Below are positions 38,301 through 43,665 of a stretch of DNA of 52,383 bases, one piece after another. Location of the stretch: assembly GCA_042095135.1 (NCBI GenBank), contig JBELBV010000010.1:1-52383 (forward strand), given 5' to 3'. How positions within the stretch are numbered: the first letter of the stretch is position 1; each line of letters opens with the position of its first letter. The stretch is from UA16 sp042095135. GTDB taxonomy: Bacteria > Bacteroidota > Bacteroidia > Flavobacteriales_D > Sanyastnellaceae. The position numbers and the translations under genes are program-made. The notes under the pieces are model-generated. The model did no database searches, was not told the DNA's origin, and worked only from the letters and a program-made list of their open reading frames with translations.

Positions 38301-40437
38301 TGACATCAGCGGTACGTTGAATGCGCAGATCTTCCCGAACGGAGTCGGTGCAGACGAAATCTTCAAGACGTTTACGTACGACGGCACCGGTACCTTCAAC
38401 GCAGATGGTGAATCAGCCTCTGGTGTGGGCAACGCTTGCGGTTGCACCGACCCAGAAGCGTCGAACTATGACGAGGATGCAGAGTACGAAAACGATTCGT
38501 GCTTGTACCCAGGTTGTACCGACGAGGCGGCGTGCAACTACGATGCCACGGCCAACACGGACGATGCATCATGTGATTACGCTGAAGAAGGCTACGACTG
38601 CGATGGCGTTTGCTTGAACGACGCTGACGGCGACAGTGTGTGCGATGAGTTTGAAATCGCCGGTTGCCAGGATGCTGCGGCATGCAACTACAATGCGGAT
38701 GCTACTGATGAGGATGGATCATGCACGTATGCCGATGCCGGTTACGATTGCGACGGCAACTGCCTGAACGACGCAGACGGCGACGGTGTGTGTGACGAAT
38801 TCGAAATCGCCGGATGTACCGATGCTGAAGCGTGCAACTACGACGCAGACGCCACCGACGACAATGGTTCTTGCACTTACGCTGAGACCGGTTACGACTG
38901 TGACGGCAACTGCTTGAATGACGAGGACGGTGACGGTGTATGCGATGAATTCGAAATCGCTGGTTGCCAAGACGCAGCGGCGTGCAACTACAACGTTGAC
39001 GCGACCGACAGCGACGAATCTTGCACGTATGCTGAAGAAGGCTATGACTGTGACGGCAACTGCCTGAACGACATGGACGGCGACGGCGTATGTGATGAAT
39101 TCGAAGTTGCCGGTTGCCAGGATGCTACGGCGTGCAACTACAACGCGGATGCGACCGACGAGGATGGATCGTGCACGTACGCTGAAGAAGGTTACGATTG
39201 TGATGGCAACTGCCTGAACGATGCCGACGGCGACGGTGTATGCGATGAATTCGAAATCGAAGGTTGCACAGATGCAGAGGCTTGCAACTACGATGCGGAC
39301 GCGACGGATGACAACGGTTCTTGCACGTACGCAGAAGCAGGTTACGATTGCGATGGCAACTGCCTGAACGATGCGGACGGTGACGGCGTCTGCGACGAGT
39401 TCGAAGTTGCTGGCTGTACCGATGCTGGTGCATGCAACTACAGCGCCGACGCGACGGACGATGACGGATCATGCACGTATGCTGAAGAAGGCTATGACTG
39501 CGATGGCAACTGCCTCAACGACATGGACGGCGACGGCGTGTGCGACGAATTCGAAGTGGCCGGATGTACGGATGCTGAAGCGTGCAACTACGACGCGGAT
39601 GCAACGGACGATGACGGTTCTTGTACATACGCTGATGCGGGTTACGATTGTGATGGCAACTGCCTGAACGATGCAGACGGCGACGGCGTGTGCGATGAGT
39701 TTGAAGTGTTCGGATGTACGCATCCTGATGCGTGCAACTACGATGCTGACGCCACTGAAGACGACGGATCGTGTGAATACGCTGACATGGGCTACGATTG
39801 CGACGGCAACTGCTTGAGCGACGTAGACGGTGACGGTGTATGCGACGAGTTCGAAGTGGCCGGCTGTACGTATACATCTGCTGCGAACTACGCCATGGGT
39901 GCCACCGACGATGATGGCTCTTGCCTCTTCGAAGGTTGCATGGACGACGGAGCATTCAACTTCAATGCTTACGCCAATGCGGGTGGTGATTGTGCAAGCG
40001 CACCAATCGCTGACTTCAATGGCGACGGCGTGGTGCAGAACCAAGACTTGCTCGACTTCTTGTTGGCCTACGGTCAGACCGGTCCGGAATGGGGCGGTGT
40101 AGATTGGGTCCAGGAGGCGTGTAACGTGGTGGCTACTCCACTCGAAGATCTGTACACACCAGTTGACTACTGCGCTGCAGACAGCCCAGCTGAGGTGTGC
40201 GCCGAGATGGGATGTACGTATCCGTTAGCGAGCAACTACGATCCAGAAGCCACCGTCGACAGCGGCGATTGCGTCTGGACGGGATGTACCGATGCGGAAG
40301 CACTCAACTACAACCCAGTAGCGAACCTCGAAGACGATACGTGTACGTACCAGATTTGTCCAGACTTCAACGGAGACGGACAAGTCCAAGCGCAAGACTT
40401 GCTTGACTTCTTGCTGGCTTGGGGTACAACGTACTAA
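26305..40437 (+). CDS. Giant secreted Cys-rich repeat protein (4710 aa) with seven inserted beta-type domains and terminal dockerin-like loops
   Basis: A single uninterrupted frame encodes 4710 residues. A signal peptide (MSRILLLCAGFLMSGLTFGQ) leads directly into the first of seven ~183-197 aa domains (residues ~20, 433, 991, 2611, 2978, 3347 and 3840). The rest is about 74 units of the type GCTDxxACNYNxxATxDDGSC, many extended with YDCDGNCLNDADGDGVCDEFE or DECGVCGGDGIADGACDCDGN. The DxDGDGxCDxxE part resembles thrombospondin type 3 / MopE-type calcium-binding loops, and the paired cysteines should form disulfides outside the cell. Two DFNGDGxVQxQDLLDFLLAxG loops (~4568 and at the very C-terminus) are dockerin-like. 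No canonical T9SS tail is visible. A stiff, calcium-loaded surface or matrix protein is inferred. The function is not known. Confidence 0.93.
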   Translation: MSRILLLCAGFLMSGLTFGQYSLTVSEHATDIVPGQTTYRMYVDMINSGDFLSSVYGNEGDPMSFSTSDGFYNDAFGSTVASGINPAFIAFFPTIAADSWITIGIDSQNTGDEVPISTVEDSAQPFVAAFQQGSAIDGQDITINTQTGGAWYVLNNTPNGLPDDNMQVLVMQFTTTGTFSGQMNFQIFENGDGSTDIRKTISFDGTGTFYQEGEGGGGTDPVLGCTDAAACNYNADATEDDGSCTFPDAGYDCDGNCLNDADSDGTCDEFEVAGCTDDTACNYNADATDDDGSCSYADAGYDCDGNCLNDADGDGTCDDFEVAGCTDDAACNYNADATEDDGSCLELDECGVCGGEGIADGACDCEGNTVDALGVCGGDCTSDANGNGICDSDELAGCTDSAACNYNADATEDDGSCDYCSCGGESTGGETSGYTLTVEEHAVDIIPGQTTYRLYVDLVNADDFLSSVYGNDADPLSIATDVGFYNDPFGATVASGINPAFIGFFPTIAGDSWITIGIDSQNTGDEVAISTVEDSAQPFVAAFDSGSAIDGQDFTLNTQTGGAWYVLNGTPNGLSDADGRVLVMQLTTSAGLSGTLPVQIFENGDGTNDLRKTFTFDGVGTFNAEGEGSGGTGGNACGCTDDSATNYDPDADYDDGSCEYAILGCTDATACNYNADATEDDGSCLQLDECGVCGGDGIADGACDCDGNGPDAGYDCDGNCLNDADSDGTCDEFEVAGCTDDTACNYNADATDDDGSCLQLDECGVCGGDGIADGACDCEGNGPETGYDCDGNCLNDADGDGTCDEFELSGCTDSSACNYNANATEDDGSCLQLDECGVCGGDGIADGACDCDGNGPEAGYDCDGNCLNDADGDGTCDEFEVAGCTDNAACNYNADATDDDGSCLELDECGVCGGDGIADGACDCDGNGPEAGYDCDGNCLNDADGDGTCDEFEVAGCTDEAACNYDAAATDNDGSCDYCSCGGESTGESSGYTLTVEEHAVDVVPGQTTYRLYIDVLNEDDFVSSVYGNDGDPLVLNTDDGFYNDAFGATVASGINPAFIAVFPTIAADSWITIGIDSQNTGAEVAISTVEDSDQPFVAAFQSGSAIDGQNILLDTQTGGAWYVLNGTPNGLPDANGRVLIMQLTTTGGLSGTLPIQIFENGDGANDLRKTFTFDGTGTFNAEGESGGSTGGNACGCTDEEATNYDPDAAYDDGSCEYVVPGCTDATACNYDPDANEDDGSCLQLDECGECGGDGIADGACDCDGNGPEAGYDCDGNCLNDMDGDGVCDEFEVAGCTDDAACNYNADATDDDGSCLELDECGVCGGDGIADGACDCDGNGPETGYDCDGNCVNDADGDGVCDEFEIAGCTDATACNYNGDATDDDGSCLQLDECGVCGGDGIADGTCDCDGTLPETGYDCDGNCVNDADDDGVCDEFEESGCTDAEACNYNASATEDDGTCTYPETGYDCDGNCLNDTDGDGVCDEFEVAGCDDAEACNYDEGATDNDGSCEYPDAGYDCDGNCLSDADGDGTCDEFEVAGCQDEAACNYNADATDEDGSCTYAEDGYDCDGNCLNDADGDGVCDEFEVAGCQDEAACNYNGDATDDDGSCEYPDAGYDCDGNCLSDADGDGVCDEFEVAGCQDEMACTYNADATDEDGSCTYAEDGYDCDGNCLNDADGDGVCNEFEIAGCTDEAACNYDPNATEEDGSCAELDECGVCGGAGIPEGACDCDGNAPEFAYDCDGNCLSDEDGDGICDEFEFPGCTDPEAANYDEASTYDDGSCEYAGCTVSFACNYDPSLDILDFSACDFTSCVGCTDEAACNYEADNTQDNGSCEYPEEAYDCDGNCLSDMDGDGVCDELEVLGCTDPENPGYDADATEDDGSCLVAGCTDESACNFDAAADYLDASQCDYTTCAGCTDDEACNYDETATLDNGSCEYPALSFLDCDGNCLNDADGDGVCNELEIAGCTDPESDSYMPEATDEDGSCIYLGCTASSACNYDPTANFNDGSCDFESCVGCGNETACNYDPAVTYSNNALCDFAEEGYDCDGNCLSDADGDGVCDEFEIAGCQDADACNYDEDATDSDDSCDFSCYGCTISSSCNYDPTATVNDGSCDFESCVGCTNENACNYNPEATIAANGQCTFPSSPFEDCDGNCLNDADGDGVCDEQEIYGCTTPGVGFDPFATEDDGSCPVGGCIIPSPTFACNYDPDADYLIYAMCVNPPCGTTAGSPTPGGLLVGGCTDIFACNYDPAATEEDGSCEYTSCLGCTDADACNYDADAIYNDGSCEYASCAVGGCDNLNACNFNPDATFNDGSCEYTSCLGCTDENAANYDPTATVDDNSCEFPGCVFPAACNYDATANTNDGSCEYTSCAGCMNASACNFDPEATISDFSTCEFAEEGYDCDGACLNDADGDGICDEFEVAGCTDAAADNYDNDATDDDGSCEYPVPGCTIPAACNFDPAATVNDGSCDFESCLGCLDAAACNFDGEALYNDQSQCVFPAPFVDCDGNCLSDSDGDGICDQADSCSDMSACNYDDPANTSCQELDVCGVCGGNGVDTDGDGICDSQEVGGCMDELACNYDASATDEDGSCTFCGCETATANFEGYNVIVEPHMVHTSGDLAGLTTYRLYFETPNATDVVTSFTGNAEYALELATTTSFYQHPAGSWTSEALTEFAIGFFPDVVYDSYVTLNLEGPAQGTELNPTALPGSWTSDFAQGNNILIDDLAGSGWYVTPDGSNTLVDEDNRVFFAQLTTDGTIYGQFRAQVFPEGDNINDERVDISFVQQLCSGCTDAEACNYSPGANTDDGSCYYAPADNLDCDGVCFNDADGDGICDDEEVAGCTDAGACNYNADATDDDGSCDFAEAGYDCDGNCLLDSDGDGICNAFETLGCTEEGACNYNADASEADGSCFYAQDGYDCDGVCLTDTDGDGVCDEFEIAGCTDATACNYDEANTEEDGSCDYCSCGDPVTNYTMTVEEYAVDGIEGMTTYRFYIDMENPTDFLSAMYGTSVDPMTLSTADGFYNDQYGAITADGILTPFIAIFPSLEYDSWVTIGIDSAPQGSEVVISTVESGDQPWIQSFAYGSDIAGQDFTVNDSYGGAWFVTNGSANGLPDADNQRVLFMQLTASGAISGVMNAQIFPEGNGDNETFKSFAFDGPGVYTAEGESEGGVGNACGCTDENADNYDMHAEYDDGGCIYYGCMDAMACNYDETANTDDGSCYYVVEGYDCDGVCLADEDGDGVCDSFEVEGCQDATACNYNEFATDAADCVYPDGICDTCSGETDGTGTVVDNDADDDGICDADEVVGCQDATACNYLPTATDAGECDFCSCLGNEASIAGYDVIIETVMEHTEGELAGLTTYQVFLSTPNASDVLTAIVGDQEFALNLSSTTSFYQHPGGGVTPEGLSAAMLSVAPELAYDSYVTIGLDGPATSLDEMNTGIVPGPWSASFEAGGPVNVNDEFGGGWYVVPDAANAIVGDDARILIAQLTTDGQISGSFRAQVFPEGDYANDDRVDISFLDAVCGCNDPDAINYDPEADFDPDGTCIDAVPGCMDEAACNYDAEANTDDGSCYYAEAGYDCDGVCLNDADGDGVCDEFEVAGCTDAEACNYDADATDDDGSCEFAEAGYDCDGNCLSDVDGDGICDEFEIAGCQDEAACNYNADATDEDGSCFYAEEFYDCDGNCLNDADGDYVCDEDEVAGCINPNACNYVDPSLVTDLEACVFPEEGYDCDGNCLNDSDGDGVCDEFEVEGCLDEAACNYNADTTDEIDCVYQEEGYDCNGVCLNDADGDGVCDEFEIEGCTDPVACNYDEANSEEDGSCEYCSCGEPLSGYTLEVEEHAADGIAGMTTYRFYIGMENASDFLSAIYGSLEFPLNLSTSTGFYNDEYATGATAEGINPAFLGFFPTLAYDSWVTIGAESQVSAGQVPASTVESAFQPWTGAFAFNSDLSGQDVAIDDWYGGAWYVTNGATNGVADAENQRVLIMQMTTAGDISGTLNAQIFPNGVGADEIFKTFTYDGTGTFNADGESASGVGNACGCTDPEASNYDEDAEYENDSCLYPGCTDEAACNYDATANTDDASCDYAEEGYDCDGVCLNDADGDSVCDEFEIAGCQDAAACNYNADATDEDGSCTYADAGYDCDGNCLNDADGDGVCDEFEIAGCTDAEACNYDADATDDNGSCTYAETGYDCDGNCLNDEDGDGVCDEFEIAGCQDAAACNYNVDATDSDESCTYAEEGYDCDGNCLNDMDGDGVCDEFEVAGCQDATACNYNADATDEDGSCTYAEEGYDCDGNCLNDADGDGVCDEFEIEGCTDAEACNYDADATDDNGSCTYAEAGYDCDGNCLNDADGDGVCDEFEVAGCTDAGACNYSADATDDDGSCTYAEEGYDCDGNCLNDMDGDGVCDEFEVAGCTDAEACNYDADATDDDGSCTYADAGYDCDGNCLNDADGDGVCDEFEVFGCTHPDACNYDADATEDDGSCEYADMGYDCDGNCLSDVDGDGVCDEFEVAGCTYTSAANYAMGATDDDGSCLFEGCMDDGAFNFNAYANAGGDCASAPIADFNGDGVVQNQDLLDFLLAYGQTGPEWGGVDWVQEACNVVATPLEDLYTPVDYCAADSPAEVCAEMGCTYPLASNYDPEATVDSGDCVWTGCTDAEALNYNPVANLEDDTCTYQICPDFNGDGQVQAQDLLDFLLAWGTTY
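26362..38412 (+). repeat. Seven copies of an unnamed ~195-aa domain inside the giant gene
   Basis: Copies at 26362-26949, 27601-28188, 29275-29859, 34135-34683, 35236-35823, 36343-36894 and 37822-38412. Five (1, 2, 3, 5, 7) are type A: 195-197 aa, beginning YTLTVEEHA and carrying TTYRxYxD, SSVYGN or SAxYGx, GFYND and DSWITIGID-like segments. Two (4, 6) are type B: 183-184 aa, beginning with GYxVIxE, carrying ELAGLTTY or DLAGLTTY, TSFYQHP and DSYVTxxLxGPA, and ending ANDDRVDISF-like. All share the end pattern GxWYV...GxxxxxxxxRVxxxQLTTxGxxSGxxxxQxFxxG. Copies 2-7 are separated by the Cys-rich units. Confidence 0.9.
26968..40368 (+). repeat. About 74 Cys-rich GCTD/DGSC calcium-type units in the giant gene
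   Basis: Counting each GCxx...(A/S)CNY...C core by eye gives 74 units. Three extensions alternate: a short one of ~47 aa with GYDCDGNCLNDADGDGVCDEFEVA, a long one of ~65 aa with LDECGVCGGDGIADGACDCDGN inserted, and bare cores of ~25-27 aa ending in (S/T)SC(V/A/L) that fill 31660-33800. The longest stretch without an inserted domain is 29860-34134. Unit identity at DNA level is high but codon choice varies between units. Confidence 0.88.
27043..27186 (+). repeat. 144-bp near-identical internal duplication (copy 1; copy 2 at 28432-28575)
   Basis: Positions 27043-27186 and 28432-28575 are the same except for one base (T at 27162, C at 28551). The offset is exactly 1389 bp, or 463 codons. The block includes the unusual DADSDGTC variant found only in these two units. 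Confidence 0.85.
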
Positions 40438-40458
40438 TCGAGCACAAAACACACATTG

Positions 40459-40492
40459 CGGGCCGCCTTTCTTATGAAGGGTGGCCCGTTTT
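40459..40492 (+). terminator. Rho-independent terminator after the giant gene
   Basis: A 9-bp stem CGGGCCGCC (40459-40467) / GGTGGCCCG (40480-40488) with one G-T pair and a 12-nt loop, followed by TTTTGTTT, 22 bp past the stop codon. Confidence 0.8.
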
Positions 40493-40493
40493 G

Positions 40494-40525
40494 TTTGGGC
40501 GCGCTTGGTGGCCGGAGTACTTTTG
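40494..40525 (+). promoter_or_regulatory. Bacteroidota-type promoter (TTTG-N20-TACTTTTG)
   Basis: TTTG at 40494-40497, a 20-bp spacer and TACTTTTG at 40518-40525 match the Bacteroidota TTG-N19-21-TAnnTTTG consensus. The -7 element ends 17 bp before the ATG at 40543, leaving a short leader. It lies directly behind the terminator of the giant gene, so the downstream gene has its own promoter. Confidence 0.65.
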
Positions 40526-40542
40526 CTCGAAAGAAGAAAGCC

Positions 40543-41745
40543 ATGATAAAGGGTCTACAGGGAGTTGCATTGCTTGGAATGTTGGGGTTGGCATTTGCCG
40601 CTGGGGCGCAGGCTTACCTGCACCAGGTGTTCGTGCTGAATGAAGGTTGGTCCGACTGGCAGACCGGTGAAGTGCTGGTGCAGCCGACCCTGGGTGTATA
40701 CGACCCTGCCCTTAACGTCTACGAGACCGTAGCGTCCATCGAGGGGGCCGGATTCATTTCCGATGCCATCCTCGTCAATGGAGCGTTGTTCGTCGCTGCG
40801 GACGGTCAGTTGCTCAAGTTCGACGCCGACTCCTATGAATTACTGGCTTCCGCCGCGGTCACAGGGGTGCGCCAATTGGCTGAACGCGAAGGCATGATTT
40901 ACGCCACGCGTGGCGAAGTGGATGAGTTCGGGATGAACCTACCGCTTGATTCCTATCTGCAATGGTTCCATGCCAATGATTTGACGTGGGCCGGTGAGCT
41001 AACCACAGTCAATGGTCCAGCATACGCGACGGAAGGCTTGGCGTGGTCCGACGACCGTTTGTACATCGCCGTGAACAACGCCTTCGACTGGGGCAATGAA
41101 GTGGGTTTCATCGGAGAGTGGGATGCGACCACGGATGCCTACGCAGAATTCGACTTAGGAGAGGAGGGCAAAAACCCCAATCGGTTGTTCGCAGACAACG
41201 GTCAAATCATTACGGTCAACAACCGCGATTATGGTTCTTCTTCGCTGAGCTCGGTCATGACCGGCACAGGCACTGTGCAGACCCATGCCGTCGCCGATGC
41301 GACCGCTGGGTGCCTGGCAGCAGCCGTGTTCCAAGGCGAATTGAAATACCAAATCACCGGTGAAAACGCCGTGCGCACCTCCGCGCTGGACGGCTTGGAC
41401 GAATCCAGCACGTGGTTGGATGATGCACCTGCTTTTTACGGTGCGGCCATTGATCCGGTGAGCGGCCACTGGTACGGTTCCGTTACGGATTACACCACCT
41501 ACGGTCTCGTCGAGATTCGAGACGAGGAGGGTGGCATTGTGGGTAGTTTCGATTGTGGCGTGAGCCCGGGTGTCATCTGCATGGACGTGCGGAATGCATC
41601 TGACGTCTTATCCGTAGCATTGGGTGCCGTGAATCGGTACAGCGGGAAATACGACCTCATGGGACGTGAGATGCCTACTCACAGTTTTCTCCAAGGGGTA
41701 TTCATCGATGGTCAAGGCCATAAACAGGTCATCATAGGCCAGTGA
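40543..41745 (+). CDS. Secreted propeller-like protein with short T9SS-type tail
   Basis: The product is 400 aa when started at the ATG at 40543 (MIKGLQGVALLGMLGLAFAAGAQA, a clear signal peptide); an upstream in-frame start would add 29 residues that do not look like a signal and overlap the terminator and promoter. The body has repeated segments of the type VFVLNEGW...LGVYDP, DAILVNGALFVAADG, GLAWSDDRLYIAVNN and AAIDPVSGHWYGSVTDY, which suggests a beta-propeller related to the Bacteroidota YncE/DUF5074-like surface proteins. The last ~35 residues (YDLMGREMP...LQGVFIDGQGHKQVIIGQ) read as the end of a T9SS type A sorting domain. Its ligand is unknown. Confidence 0.82.
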   Translation: MIKGLQGVALLGMLGLAFAAGAQAYLHQVFVLNEGWSDWQTGEVLVQPTLGVYDPALNVYETVASIEGAGFISDAILVNGALFVAADGQLLKFDADSYELLASAAVTGVRQLAEREGMIYATRGEVDEFGMNLPLDSYLQWFHANDLTWAGELTTVNGPAYATEGLAWSDDRLYIAVNNAFDWGNEVGFIGEWDATTDAYAEFDLGEEGKNPNRLFADNGQIITVNNRDYGSSSLSSVMTGTGTVQTHAVADATAGCLAAAVFQGELKYQITGENAVRTSALDGLDESSTWLDDAPAFYGAAIDPVSGHWYGSVTDYTTYGLVEIRDEEGGIVGSFDCGVSPGVICMDVRNASDVLSVALGAVNRYSGKYDLMGREMPTHSFLQGVFIDGQGHKQVIIGQ

Positions 41746-41764
41746 GGAGTGGTTCTCCTGTTTA
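41745..41764 (+). terminator. Weak candidate terminator after the propeller-like gene
   Basis: A 5-bp stem AGGAG (41745-41749) / CTCCT (41755-41759) with loop TGGTT, starting inside the stop codon and followed by GTTTAATT. The stem is short and the T run broken. Confidence 0.35.
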
Positions 41765-41831
41765 ATTATTGGTAAGTTTTAGAAAACATTCTCTTCATTC
41801 TACAGGGCTAGAATACGCTTAATATTGGCGC

Positions 41832-42614
41832 ATGAATCTCGCTCTCGTGCAGAACGCATGTCGGAAGGCGGTGGTGGTTGGGTCGAGGTGTGCCGACCGC
41901 TATCAATCCTCGATTCTGGCTGCACTGGAGAGTGATCATCCCGATCGCGCCATTCGCCCCATCGAAGAATTGGTACTCGCGACGATGAAAAGTAAAGTCA
42001 GTGGCACCATCAATGGTGAGTTCGAGTGGTCAAAAGGTTGCTTTCAATTGAAAGGGAATGGATACTGTTTTCGCATGATTCCACTGCTCAACCCATTCAA
42101 CGCTAGGCTGAAGTTATTTTCGATTGGCGCCTTGTGCTCTTTTCATCGTTGTGATGGTTCTTCAATAAATAGTGAGCCGTTGGTCGCTGCTGCCTATCTG
42201 GGTGAGGATGTTGGTGTCTTACACGGCTCAACGAAAGAGTTAGCCTTGCGCTCCAATTACCGCATTTTAAGGAGCCACCTTGTTTCAGACAAAGAAGCAC
42301 ATTGTGGGTCCATGCGACTGGGTATTGGCACGGAAGAGGATTGGCAGGTAGTGCCGATGGCCATGCGTGAGTTGGTCAATGACTCGGTTTTGAGGCCAGT
42401 TATTGGTTCGCCCTTGCGGGTACTTCACGCCTTAGTACGCGGCCAGATCGATGCAGCAGTTTACCATATTGAGAATCCGCATCTGAATGCTGTGGTTCAG
42501 TTTTTTTTGAATCAAGCCATGGTGGAGCGGACTGAAGTGTGCATACAGGAGGCCAACATCACGGTCCATGGCCAGCGATTCTTCGAAAATGTGGAAGGCA
42601 ACTTAAGGGCATGA
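41832..42614 (+). CDS. Hypothetical protein, 260 aa
   Basis: I do not recognise this protein. It has no signal peptide or membrane helix. The second half (VIGSPLRVLHALVRGQIDAAVYHIENPH, residues ~197-224) has the layout of a lobe of a periplasmic-binding-protein or LysR-effector-type fold, where a short conserved 'DAA' follows a variable helix. The first half is basic with cysteines (GNGYCFRMIPLLNPFNARLKLF). Base composition seems more AT-rich than that of the neighbours (by eye), which could mean recent acquisition. It stands alone between a weak terminator and the convergent lipoprotein gene. Confidence 0.65.
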   Translation: MNLALVQNACRKAVVVGSRCADRYQSSILAALESDHPDRAIRPIEELVLATMKSKVSGTINGEFEWSKGCFQLKGNGYCFRMIPLLNPFNARLKLFSIGALCSFHRCDGSSINSEPLVAAAYLGEDVGVLHGSTKELALRSNYRILRSHLVSDKEAHCGSMRLGIGTEEDWQVVPMAMRELVNDSVLRPVIGSPLRVLHALVRGQIDAAVYHIENPHLNAVVQFFLNQAMVERTEVCIQEANITVHGQRFFENVEGNLRA

Positions 42615-42640
42615 AAAAAGGAGGTGGAACCTCCCTTTTA
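42614..42640 (+). terminator. Terminator between convergent genes
   Basis: GGAGGT (42620-42625) / ACCTCC (42629-42634) with loop GGA, preceded by six A residues and followed by CTTTT, so it can act in both directions. It lies between the hypothetical gene (stop at 42614) and the convergent lipoprotein gene (stop at 42657). Confidence 0.7.
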
Positions 42641-42656
42641 GTAGAAAGCACTTGTG

Positions 42657-43664
42657 TCAGTTCACCTGTTCAAACCGAAGCAGATAGGAGTAGTCGTAGA
42701 TGTCCTCACCATTGTACTCGCGGAATTGGTAAGCCTGCATATCGTCTAATTCCAACTCGAGGATTTTCCAATAGATGCTCAATTCCTTGAGCTGATCCGT
42801 GTAGGTTTCGGACAGGCTTACGCCCAGGTTGTCTGCAATGAAGGCCAGGATAACAGGATCAAAAGCAGAAGTGGCTAAAGCGCCAAGAAAGATGTCGACT
42901 TGGAGTCCATGGGCCGCGAGCAATGCAGCAGCCAAATTGGGGTCATCCCATCCCGATACTTCTGCGCTAACTTCTTGCACCGTGAGTTCCACGCCGTACT
43001 CATCGAGCATTCCGGCAATGATTCCCTCAATGTCCTCAGCGGAGTCGATCAGACCCTCCGACATCAAGTCATCGATGAAGTCTCCCATGACCCCTGTGAC
43101 GTCGTCACCGATCTCGTAGTCGAAGAATGCACCGCCACCGGTGTAGGTAAATGCCGTGTATGTCGACATGAGTTGAAGGGCCAATTCCCAGACGTCATCC
43201 GTGACATCGGTATAAGTGCCGGTTTCAAAAATGAAGGTGTCGGGCACCACGAGCAATTCCGCATACGTGCCGTGTAGATCGTTTTGATTCACACCGGCGG
43301 AATCCAGATAAAAAGGTCCGACCGTCTCCATGTTGGACACTTCGAGCAATAGGATGGAGGCATCCTCATTGAACGTCCACGTGCCTTCATAGGTGATTTC
43401 TTCGCCTTCGTTGAAGATGGTCACACCCTCATCATCGCGAAATTCTACGTCCAACCTTAAATTGTTGGAGCCGAGTAGCTCGGTCATGTTGGTGTCGGCT
43501 TCAACACCGACCTCTTGTACACGAACAGATTCCCACGTGCCCAGGATGCGTTTTTCAGGCGATCGCAAGTGCAAGAGGGAACCATCTTGGTCGTACTTGG
43601 TACAGCCGCTGAGCGCAACAAGCGCAAGGGCGAAGGGGATGAGGACTGAATTGAAGTTGGCCAT
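42657..43664 (-). CDS. Lipoprotein with lipocalin-like domain
   Basis: A 335-aa protein started at the ATG at 43664; a TTG at 43682 is in frame but would overlap the receptor gene. The lipobox LSGC (Cys21) follows MANFNSVLIPFALALVA. Residues ~35-110 (RILGTWESVRVQE...YEGTWTFNEDASILLLEV) have the lipocalin-like pattern common in Bacteroidota lipoproteins. The rest is acidic and rich in Asp, Glu, Thr and Tyr, with helical stretches (DFIDDLMSEGLIDSAEDIEGI). The start codon is one base after the stop of the TonB receptor, so both are almost certainly co-transcribed and translationally coupled. It is not a SusD homologue by sequence. Role: probable accessory of the receptor (inference). Confidence 0.85.
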   Translation of the reverse strand: MANFNSVLIPFALALVALSGCTKYDQDGSLLHLRSPEKRILGTWESVRVQEVGVEADTNMTELLGSNNLRLDVEFRDDEGVTIFNEGEEITYEGTWTFNEDASILLLEVSNMETVGPFYLDSAGVNQNDLHGTYAELLVVPDTFIFETGTYTDVTDDVWELALQLMSTYTAFTYTGGGAFFDYEIGDDVTGVMGDFIDDLMSEGLIDSAEDIEGIIAGMLDEYGVELTVQEVSAEVSGWDDPNLAAALLAAHGLQVDIFLGALATSAFDPVILAFIADNLGVSLSETYTDQLKELSIYWKILELELDDMQAYQFREYNGEDIYDYSYLLRFEQVN

Positions 43665-43665
43665 A

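Noticed and set aside
26968..40368. CRISPR-like periodicity
   Set aside because: The repeats are in frame, ~75-200 bp long, with coding constraint at the protein level and variable codons; there are no short identical repeats with unique spacers and no cas genes.
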